From Pyxicephalus adspersus (lineage: Eukaryota > Chordata > Amphibia > Anura > Pyxicephalidae), in the NCBI RefSeq assembly GCF_032062135.1, contig NC_092858.1, forward strand, positions 121,860,646 through 121,924,645: a stretch of DNA of 64,000 nt, read 5' to 3'. Position numbers and translations under genes: made by a program. Position 1 is the first letter of the stretch, and each line of letters opens with the position of its first letter. The notes under the pieces are model-generated. The model saw only the letters and a list, made by a program, of their open reading frames with translations, searched no databases and was not told where the DNA came from. This document shows, in pieces, positions 50,210-58,814 of the stretch.

Positions 50210-50290
50210 GGACCTGATTTATTAAAATTCTCTAAGGCTAAATAAAATAGACTATCCTGGAAAACCTGGGTGATCCATTAAACCGGAAAC
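50210..50290. mobile_element. MITE family A, copy 7 (left part only)
   Basis: GGACCTGATTTATTAAAATT and CCTGGGTGATCCATTAAACC match the left arm of the family. The right arm is missing; element B begins 25 bases further on. Confidence 0.7.
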
Positions 50291-50314
50291 TGATTTCCTC
50301 AAACTACCTGTACA

Positions 50315-50803
50315 GGTAATCCCGGGGTTAAGGACATCCAACATAAAGATGCCTCCTAGATAGGAACAGGACGTCCCTGCTCGTTCCTGTGCAGAACAGG
50401 CTTGAAGGGGGGACGGCGTGGTTTGCATGACTTGCAGAAGAAATCTTTTGCTAAACACAGTTGAGGTTGTGGGTGATCTCAGGGGGTGAGCTCTTCTGCA
50501 ACCTCTTTTAATTTTTTAATGACCAAGACAAACTCTGTTGTTTCTTTTTGCATATCAAAGCACAGCTTGCTCCAGAAGTTAATGAATGTCTAGCCTCCAT
50601 AAAGTTTTTTTTTATTATTTGTTTGTGATTAGCTCACAGTGAGGATTTTATACAGTAACTGACACCATGCTGCCTAATAATATGTTGAGACAAACACCTG
50701 CCCTAATTGCCTTTAATAAAATAATGTACCTGTTCCGACCATAGAAATTCAACTTAGGAACAAACCTACAGTCCCTATCTTGTATGTAACCCGGGGACTA
50801 CCT
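50315..50803 (+). mobile_element. Inverted-repeat element family B, copy 2
   Basis: The left end GGTAATCCCGGGGTTAAGGA and right end TAACCCGGGGACTACC are inverted repeats. The body follows the copy at 8849-9330 block for block, including GGTTGTGGGTGAT, CAAAGCACAGCTTG, CTCACAGTGAGGATTTTATA and GACACCATGCTGCC. Similarity is high by eye. No coding capacity. Confidence 0.85.
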
Positions 50804-50809
50804 TTATAT

Positions 50810-51499
50810 GTTTTTGCTTTTTATGCCAATGAATAAAAAAACTCAAGTAATGGAATAGGAAAGAGCCGTATTTACATATCTGGAGCTTGTAGGCATAGAA
50901 CATTTTATGCACAAAGCAGCTCTAGAAAAACCCAAGACAGATCATTCTCTTTTTGAACTGGTCCTATTCTGGATATCGGCAAATTGTGTGTAAATAAAAC
51001 AGATGACTGAGACAAAAGGAGTAATTAATAGCTGTGCAGGGAAAATTCACATTTTTGGTTTGCCACCTATTGGTACGGGTCTAGTCCAAATACAGGCCCC
51101 TGCATTTTAAATTTTATTTACACATGATTGAACAGTCTTTATAAAGTGCATTTCTACTTTGTTACACATTCAAATGTGAATACGTGAAAATGTACTTAGC
51201 ATGTAAACAAGTCATTCCTTTTTGGTAAATCTGTGCCACAATTTTGTCTTGTCTTGAAGGACTTTGCCTAAATCTGCAATATTAAAAGACTCCACTATCA
51301 ATAAAAAATGAATACAATTTATATATTTACTATACTCTGTAACATATTTAATATAACTTGGATTTGATCAGCACCTATTCGGAGTATGAATTGCTCTCTG
51401 GATAAGGGTACACTTTTATCTGGTAACCAAATATGCTGTGATTGTTTCTCAGTTTGCTTTAGCATCACCGCGATGATCAAGATTAGGGGGAAGTACAGA
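50810..51499. other. Anonymous DNA
   Basis: No features recognised in this AT-rich interval. Confidence 0.4.
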
Positions 51500-51835
51500 G
51501 CCTCTTAGAATACCTACATCACACATCCTAGGAGGCTCTGGATGCGATGTTAGGTATGCGCAGAAGGGGTATTTTTACACTAAGTGGAAAAAGATGCTGA
51601 TCCCACACATGCGAAGTGAGATCGGCTCTCTTTTTTCCCCCTTTGCAGCAGGCTACCTCCTTTTCCCCCTGTGCAGTGGGAAAAAGGATGATGTAGGAAG
51701 AAGATCAGAAGAGAAGAGCGTTATCTCTGCACCGGGATGAAGAGGAATTCTAGGACGACGCAGGACTGGATTGAGGGAAGGCATGGAGCTATCCAGAGAT
51801 CTGCAGGATTAAAGGTAAGTGTGTTTATTTATTTT
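51500..51835 (+). repeat. Dispersed repeat, copy without the palindromic block
   Basis: It begins with the imperfect hairpin GAGCCTCTTAGAATACC...CATCCTAGGAGGCTC, continues with ATGCGCAGAAGGGG, TGAGATCGGCTCTC, GCAGCAGGCTACCTCC and an AGAAGATCAGAAGAGAAGAG purine tract, and ends GATTAAAGGTAAGTGTG. The same order, interrupted, is found at 41320-42545. It has no coding capacity. Confidence 0.6.
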
Positions 51836-52985
51836 CAGTTTAGTTTGTAACATTATATCAAATTATGCAATTGTCCCTTATTTGTGACTATGACAAAATT
51901 CTCGTAACACATAAACATAGGGTCCATAATGTAATAGAAAATAGCAATAAACCCCCTTCAAATCCATCAAAATTGTGATCAGAGAAAAACATTTTCTTCT
52001 CACCAGATGTGATATCAGTTTTTATTGTTATAAGACACTCTCACCAAATTTAGGGCATTTGCCCATGGACTTTAGGTTGCCTCTATCAGCGTGGTTTTAA
52101 TATTGACACACAAGCCTATGAACAATGTTTTAACTTTTTTATCTATATATATGAGAGAGAGAGAAAAGGAGTAGAAGAGTAAAAGAAACTGACTTTTATT
52201 ACTTACTAGTGCAGTTAGTTTTTTTTTTCACTTTAACTTAGATATAGTCTAAAAGCAAACCACTTCAGGTGACAAGGATAATAGGATGCTATATTTACTT
52301 GACATACATATTATTCTTTTCTTTTTAAAGTGGCTTCCAATAAATGCTTTTGAGCCAATACAGCATAACACTAGCTCAGATAAAATATGGCTTCACCTTG
52401 GTCTCGGACAGTCTTTTGCTTCTAATGATCATGCAACTGTATGTTTGAGGATTGTTGCTTGTATTGTTTGTTGTTTTTTGTTCTTTTTTTTAATGCTTGA
52501 TCAAAAACATAAAATATTCTTTTTAACTTATTCTGAATTCTGAATTTAGTAGTAAAGCAATAAAAGAGGTTCTGAAACTTCCCAAAATCTATCTAGGGCA
52601 AAAACAGAACATGGTTTGAGTCGCCTTATAAGTTGTATTATTCTTTAGTTAGAGTGCAACAAACGTATCAACTGTGTATATGAGTATAAATAGGATATAG
52701 TTATACACTATCCATAGTGTATTGTAAATAGTGACATAGCAAGCAAAATACAAGTATAGATAACAACTTTGAAGATAACATCATTTGGAACAATCTTTGG
52801 AGTATAGAATGAAGTGTACTAGCATATCATAATATTGAGTAGTACTATAGGGCATTCTTATAAAATGTAGCATATAATGATTGTGTGTTTTGAAACAAAA
52901 CATATAGTAACACGGTATATCAAGGTGTTGAATAAGTCTTAGTTTTAAGTTATATTATGGGGTATTTTTTGAAAAGTGTATAAAA
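51836..52985. other. Anonymous DNA
   Basis: AT-rich with a short (GA)n at 52154-52164. The plus frame at 52286-52543 has no recognisable domain. Confidence 0.4.
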
Positions 52986-53420
52986 CAAAGGCAGGGTCGT
53001 GGTGTTTTAAGTGTAGTAGTATGAATAGATATATATGTACGTATATATAATGGATTCATTGTCGTCATCGTCCCAAATAAAAACAGTTGACTTACTTATG
53101 AAAGCGGAGTGTATTAGATGCCAAAGGAGAGTATGACACAGGTGATGAGAGTGAAGATATTACTGATGTAAAGCTTATTGTTTGAGAAAAATATAAATTG
53201 AATATTGTGTATATCTTTAGAAAAGGGGTCATTTATTAGTAAGAATGGTAGTTTTACGTACAATTGATGCCTTAAGTTATGGTGAAGTAAAAGCAATGGT
53301 GTTTTCAAGTCTTTCGTATGTATAAAACCTAAATATAATATGGGGGGAAACTTTCTATTTAAATTAGTAAGTATAAGGTACTAACAAGTATTAGGAGGGA
53401 GTTTTTACCAGATCTGTTGG
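52986..53420 (-). repeat. Inverted dispersed repeat C, left copy
   Basis: The block from AAGGCAGGGTCGTGGTGTTT to TACCAGATCTGTTG is the reverse complement of 57519-57970, with conserved words such as GTAGTAGTATGAATAGATAT, TTACTGATGTAAAGC and AAGTATTAGGAGGGAGTT. Similarity is roughly four in five by eye with small indels. Both copies stop at the ATCTGTTG edge. No coding capacity. Confidence 0.85.
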
Positions 53421-53580
53421 TGAGCAAGGTAACAGAGGATAGAAGATATCGTAAGGTTAGGTCCTGCTGTCAAAGGGCTGTCAGGATGGGTGAGCACGCC
53501 TAATAAAGGCAAGAGTATAGAATTCCTGTGTTGCCGAGTGCTCAAGCTCCCTAGAAAGCACGTGTGCACATCGGTATGCG

Positions 53581-53988
53581 TGTCAGCGCGAGCCTCAGGG
53601 TGCGCATGCACATCCGAGTGTCATTATGGAGTGCTGGGATGCTGAGAGCATTTGTGCATGCTCCTCAGCGTGTTAGATAGACAAGAGGCTCAGCCAATAG
53701 GGAGACCGGTTTCCTCTGTCAGCGCGAGCCTCAGGGTGCGCATGCACATCCGAGTGTCATTATGGAGTGCTGGGATGCTGAGAGCATTTGTGCATGCTCC
53801 TCAGCGTGTTAGATAGACAAGAGGCTCAGCCAATAGGGAGACCGGTTTCCTCTGTCAGCGCGAGCCTCAGGGTGCGCATGCACATCCGAGTGTCATTATG
53901 GAATGCTGGGATGCTGAGAGCGTTTGTGCATGCTCCTCAGCGTGTTACATAGACAAGAGGCTCAGCCAATAGGGAGAGTGGTTTCCTC
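53581..53988 (+). repeat. 136-bp minisatellite, three copies
   Basis: Three units start at 53581, 53717 and 53853 with the word TGTCAGCGCGAGCCTCAGGG and have an exact 136-bp period. Unit one and two are nearly identical. Unit three has a few substitutions (for example GAGAGC to GAGAGCG and GTTAGATAG to GTTACATAG). Each unit includes TGCGCATGCACATCC and GGCTCAGCCAATAGGGAG. GC and CpG content is far above the surroundings. Confidence 0.97.
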
Positions 53989-55066
53989 TGCCCAATGATC
54001 CGTCCCGAGTGCCTGTGGAGGAGCCCTCAAGATTGCCCAAAGCGATCTGCATAAACAATAGCAGATCAAAGGGGGGACGAGACAGGGGCCAGTTGAATGG
54101 GCCGGCCAGATGTGATCCGCCCATCCTACAGCCCAAGTGCAAAGAGCAGGTTTGCGCTTTTGTCTCCCATAGGTTTCCCGTAGTCCCCAGGGGAAAATAT
54201 TTGAATCTCTCTACTATTGGGGAGTTTGATGGTGAACAATGTAGACTGTATGAAAATAATGATGTGAGGTGATGTCTGGTTAGCAAATGGGTTAGTGCAA
54301 TAGATGTATTGTAAAGTGCAATTTAGTATGAAAGTCTTTAAAAATAGATGATATGTATGGTATATTGATGGGATGTTACTATGAATGTATGTGAGGAAGT
54401 TTCAGTGTGATACATATTGTTCTAGCATAGTGCATTAATAATTAAAGTATATTATAATATAATTTACTAGTGTCGTACAAAATGATACATCAAAGTACAT
54501 CATAAAACCATAAAATCATGTCAATCCATCATATGTACATACAGTTTTCATGTAATTTCATAGTAGAAGTATCAATATTATACATTTACAAGTATATCAC
54601 AATTATATCAAAACAGCAAAAAATCAGTACACTTATACATTAAGAATTTTGGTACAGTGTTGAAAATAACATATAACAGAGAAAAAAAATCAAAATTGTG
54701 TATAGGAGTTATATAGCTTGGTGTATACATGCGCACAGAGCTATATGATACTGTAAAAGGTTGCCTAAGAGTATTGTGGTAAATACTTATAAATAGGGAG
54801 TGCATAAAGATTTATACAATGCACTGTATGGTAAGTGTTAGTTCTAAAGAATTTTTCTACGTTCTGTTTTAAATAGTATGTATACACAAAAGGGATATGT
54901 AGTAGTAGTTTTGATATAAGAACTGTTGAATAAAAAAAGTGAGGAGAGTAGGTAGGTTTGTTTGTGGATTAATGATAGCTCCTAAGTATATGTGAGCTTT
55001 TGAAGATATATGTGGGTACCATGTATATATCCAAACTTTTTTTGTTGGGTATCAACATTGTTGGTG
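53989..55066. other. Unassigned sequence between the minisatellite and the CpG-rich MITE
   Basis: The first 250 bases are GC-rich and seem to continue the unit flanking the minisatellite. The rest is AT-rich with many TATA, GTAT and ACAT words like those in repeat C. The minus frame 53945-54286 and plus frame 54009-54272 show no known domain. Confidence 0.35.
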
Positions 55067-55068
55067 TA

Positions 55069-55485
55069 AAGGTGCGTACACACTTCCAATTTTTATCGTT
55101 CAAAACGAACGACGAACGATCGATTGGGCAAAAAATTGTTCGTAAAAAAAGTAACCAACGACGCCGACGAACGAGGAAAGTCGTTGGAAACGAACGACCG
55201 GACCGGCGGATCGGATTGGATGACGATCGTTGAACATCGTTCAAGTGTACCATGCGTCCATGATCTGAGCATGCGTAATGAACGAACGTTCGTTCACTTT
55301 CCTGTCGTGCACATAGTTCCTCTATCGCTCAAACGATCGTATCTATTGTGTGTACAATATCTACGAACGATCGTGTCGTTATCTGTATGTGCAGGATCGG
55401 TGCTATACGATCGTTCGTAGATATCGTGCAGGATCGTTCGTCGTTCGTTTTCCAACGATAATAATTGGAAGTGTGTACGTAGCTT
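55069..55485. mobile_element. CpG-rich TA-flanked MITE
   Basis: The left end AAGGTGCGTACACACTTCCA and right end TGGAAGTGTGTACGTAGCTT are inverted repeats, flanked by TA (55067-55068 and 55486-55487). The inverted repeat continues inward with ATTTTTATCGTT / AACGATAATAAT and then AACGAACGACGAACGATCG-type words. ACGATCGT and CGTTCGTTCG words in both orientations fill the 417 bp. No protein is encoded. The TA target suggests mobilisation by a Tc1/mariner- or similar transposase; this is inference. Confidence 0.9.
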
Positions 55486-55615
55486 TAGTAATGACCATGT
55501 GTATTTCAATGGAGCTCCACACGCCCTCCACCCCAGCACTGCACACAGCCCGGTCAGCATACAGCTCAGCCTGCACACAGCCCAGCCTGAACTCCTTTCT
55601 CTATGAGCGGGGAAT

Positions 55616-56530
55616 ATGGTTCGGAAGCAAAGCAGGAAGGAGTCTAAGAAAAATCTTGCTGTGGGCTCAATTAGATCATTTTTGGCACCAGAAGGAGAGT
55701 CCTTGTTGTTAAACCGAGTGAAAGTGTACTCAGCAGGAAGCAGGAGAGGAGGAAATGTGTTTACAAAGGGAGCAGAGAGGGATGGAGTCTGTGCAATTAC
55801 CCTCCAGCTCTTTAGAGCACTATGTACATTCTCTCTCTTCTAAAGAGGATTTATCCTCCATGTTTGCTGACATGAAAAGTTATTTCAAAGGGGAAGTTGA
55901 TTTTCTACGTTCTGATTTAACACATACCCTGATAAAGGTGGAGAAGGCAGAAGATAGATTGGATGTATATGAAAAAGTGATAAGAGAGCTTTAAGAAATG
56001 AATCAAAAGTCAGCAAAAACGTATCACAGTTTATCATACAAATTAGAAAATGTGGAAAATAAAGAAAGGAGGAATAACCTGAGAGTCAGGGATTTCCCTG
56101 AAACCATTGGGCCTGATAAAAAAGAATCCACCATAAGGAGCCTATTTAATAAGATTTTGGGATTCCCACCCACAGCTCCACTTCACTTTGACAGATTATA
56201 CAGAGTCTATAAAGCAACAGCTGCTCCGCCTGATTCTCCCATAGAGACATTATTTTTAAGCTGCACTACTTTTCGTATAAAGCTGCAATTCAGGAAGCTA
56301 AAGGCATTTCCTAGGTATGATTTTGAGTGGTTATCCATTTCTATCTTTCCTGATCTTACAAAAGCTACCCTGGATAGGCCGCAGGGCCTTTCGCCCACTT
56401 TTGGAGTTATTGAGAGCTGCAGCTATTCATTGTTGGGTGTTCCCTGCATGTTTGATAGCTAAGAAGGATGGACGCTCTCATTTATTACGTTTTCCAGAAG
56501 AGTTGGAAACTTTTTGTGCCGCTTTCCTTG
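55616..56530 (+). pseudogene. L1 ORF1 relic (RNA-binding chaperone)
   Basis: The start MVRKQSRKESKKNLAVGSIR matches basic N-termini of frog L1 ORF1. After a shift, the frame 55788-56462 gives a heptad-rich coiled-coil-like segment (about 55830-56060), broken by one TAA at 55992-55994. It is followed by ENKERRNNLRVRDFPE, the hallmark start of the L1 RRM domain, and RLYRVYKA. A second shift near 56380 leads to RRAFRPLLELLRA, CLIAKKDGRSHLLRFPEEL, the C-terminal domain. ORF1p normally trimerises and coats L1 RNA. Two frameshifts and a stop make this copy inactive. Confidence 0.85.
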
Positions 56531-56829
56531 CAAGGAAACCATTGCAGGTGGGCACGATAAAACAGAGAAACTATAATATTTACATAAATAAGAGAATGAG
56601 CTTTTATACCACTTTAATATTGTTTCTATTATGTTTGGGCTGTTTTTGTGGAGTGTATTATGATGTGCTGGGGGAGGAGTGAGTGGGAGCCCAGGTGTTA
56701 ATTGTATATTTGCCAATAATATAGGGGTTATGTCTTGGCAAAATGCCCAATCATGATCTCCTTATTGGACAAATGAAGGTTTTAAGATAATTAATTATGG
56801 GAATTAATTATGGGAACCTGTTCTTTAAT

Positions 56830-57225
56830 TAGGTTAAATTGTTTTGTTATGTGTTGTTTGTCTACATGTTTGTCTATCATGAGGAATGTCATTTGTATAA
56901 GGTCCCTATTTTTCAAAGGTCAGATTATTTTCAAGAAACTATCCTCAATGGTTTTATGGTTTTTATTTTTCTAATATATCAAGGGGTGTTGCGATAGGTT
57001 TCCATAGAGGTACTCAATTTAATCTAGTTGACTCCAATGGTAGATTTTTGTTTTTAAAGGGAAAGCTCTTTGAGCAGACTTGTACACTAGCTAAAATTTA
57101 CTGCCCTAATAAACATCAAGTACAATTTTTATTGAGGACTTTGCATAGCTTGAGAGGGTCCCTGGAAGGGCTATTGAAATTAGCAGGTGACTTTAATATG
57201 GTGTTAGAACTAATGTTGGTGTTCG
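56830..57225 (+). pseudogene. L1 ORF2 endonuclease relic, truncated
   Basis: In one frame the segment reads SRGVAIGFHRGTQF, GRFLFLKGKLFEQTCTLAKI, YCPNKHQVQFL and LAGDFNMVLE, in the order of the L1 APE-type endonuclease. The GDFN motif includes the catalytic Asp-x-Asn. The earlier QETH region is blurred. The frame runs out at about 57225, before the SDH motif, so neither a complete endonuclease nor any RT is left. Confidence 0.85.
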
Positions 57226-57518
57226 AATTCGGGTTGTCCTTATATTGGACCTGAATATAGCTGTGTGAATTCAGATAGACCTGACCCGAAAAACACAGGA
57301 TTCGACAATAAAAATTTGGGGAAAAAAATGTAAATAAATTTGTTTTTAAAAAAAAATAATTTTAAAGTAATTTATTGAGAGTTTGTGTTTTTTTAACTAA
57401 CTTTTTTTTTATAGGTTTTCCCACGATGACATTATATTTACCGCGGCTGTGAAGCCGTGGGAATCCTCCTGTCATTGCAGGATCTCCAGGCACTATAGGT
57501 GATGAATAGGGACTTGTC
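57226..57518. repeat. Unassigned repeat between L1 and repeat C
   Basis: Contains TTCGAATTCGGGTTGTCC with a partner GAATTCAGATAGACC, then AGCCGTGGGAATCCTCCTG and AGGCACTATAGGTGATG. The latter words resemble the GGGAATCC...CACTAGAGGT words of the palindrome block at 41460-42300, so it may be a distant fragment of that family. Confidence 0.4.
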
Positions 57519-57970
57519 AACAGATCTGGTAAGAACTCCCTCCTAATACTTGTTAGTACCTTACACTTACTTATTTAAATGGAAAGTTAACCCTTATATT
57601 ATATTATAATATCCATATTGGATTAAACAATCAAGTCCTCTCTATTGATATTTTACATACCATAGACCTGAAAACATCATTGCTTTTACTTCAGCATAAC
57701 TTAAGACATCAATTGCAAGTTAAACTACTACTTTTCTAAAGACTTACACAATATTCAATTTATATATTTCCCAGACAATAGGCTTTACATCAGTAATATA
57801 TTCACTCTCATCATCTATGTCATACTCACCTTTGGCATCCAATCTACTCCGCTATAATAGGTCAACTTTATTTATTTGGGACGATGACAACAATGACTTA
57901 TCTATTATATATACGTACATATATATCTATTCATACTACTACACGCAAAACACCACAACCCTGCCTTTCT
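57519..57970 (+). repeat. Inverted dispersed repeat C, right copy
   Basis: From CAACAGATCTGGTAAGAACT to ACAACCCTGCCTTTCT it is the reverse complement of 52986-53420. See that entry for shared words. Confidence 0.85.
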
Positions 57971-58198
57971 ATTACAGCTTTACATTTAAAAATTAGGATT
58001 TTTAGGTTATAAAGGTTATATTCACCTCCACACACAGACCAGCCTTCCTCTTGCAGAACCCGTGGACATCTGACACAGTTCCGGAGAGCAGGCAACAGGG
58101 ATTTCTCAACGTGTATTTAGTGTAGCAAGCAAGACCTAATAGCTGTTTCTGGTGAACAGCACCATCAAAACATAAGTGGCCAAACAGTGTACTGCAGT

Positions 58199-58233
58199 CC
58201 CCTGAGGAAGACTGTTTGGTGAAATGCGTTGGG
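58199..58233 (+). ncRNA. Hammerhead-ribozyme-like motif (degenerate)
   Basis: The order is CCC, CTGAGGA (58202-58208), a weak stem (ACT 58211-58213 with GGT 58218-58220), GAAA (58221-58224), TGCGTT and GGG. CTGANGA and GAAA are the two conserved core boxes of a type I hammerhead; CCC and GGG directly flank them as a 3-bp stem I, and A/T plus T/G with a two-base loop would form a minimal stem III. Hammerheads with very short stem III are known from Penelope-like elements. Extra AG after the first box and a weak stem II argue that this copy is inactive or a look-alike. Confidence 0.3.
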
Positions 58234-58264
58234 TAACATGGCTTTTTTTATGCTTATTCACTTT

Positions 58265-58428
58265 ACGTGACAAGCAATCCATCTTGACTAGAACTAAAGC
58301 TTAACTCAGTGATTTTTACCCCCCCTCCATGACTATATAATGATGAACGTGACAAGCAATCCATCTTGACTAGAACTAAAGCTTAACTCAGTGATTTTTA
58401 CCCCCCCTCCATGACTATATAATGATGA
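58265..58428 (+). repeat. 82-bp tandem duplication
   Basis: Two almost identical units (from ACGTGACAAGCAATCC at 58265 and 58347) have an 82-bp period and end in ATATAATGATGAA. The duplication is recent, since I see virtually no differences between units. Confidence 0.95.
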
Positions 58429-58814
58429 ATGGTCTCACAATGTAATACACCTATGTACTGATGTATGACACTAAATTGTGAACACTGCCTTTTGAATATA
58501 ATATAATACTTGTAACAAGAGCTGGAAGTCCCTCTTCTTTCTCTACTCACTTTTAAGTTATATGTACTAAACAAACATATAGCTACAATATATAGAAATT
58601 GCAATGGCAACTACTTATTTACTTAAATTGTTTTACTAGTGTACTTTAATATTACTGATAGGAATATCCCCACTTTTTATTTAAGGTTAATCCTGATAAT
58701 GAGTATGCAAACAATAAAACAACATTAAAAATAGCAATATTTATTTGGGGAAAAATGTTTATTTTTATCTTTAATTTAATTGGGGGATTTATGTTTTTTT
58801 TTATTTATTTAAAG

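Larger units (their letters stand above)
55488..57225 (+). mobile_element. L1-type LINE, 5' half (5' UTR, ORF1, start of ORF2)
   Basis: A C-rich leader (about 55500-55610) precedes an ORF1 relic, an inter-ORF region and the endonuclease part of ORF2. Homology stops abruptly near 57225, where unrelated repeat sequence begins, so the RT half and 3' end are missing. This is the complement of what remains in the copy at 37439-39257. LINEs usually lose the 5' end; losing the 3' half implies a later deletion, rearrangement or insertion. Confidence 0.85.
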
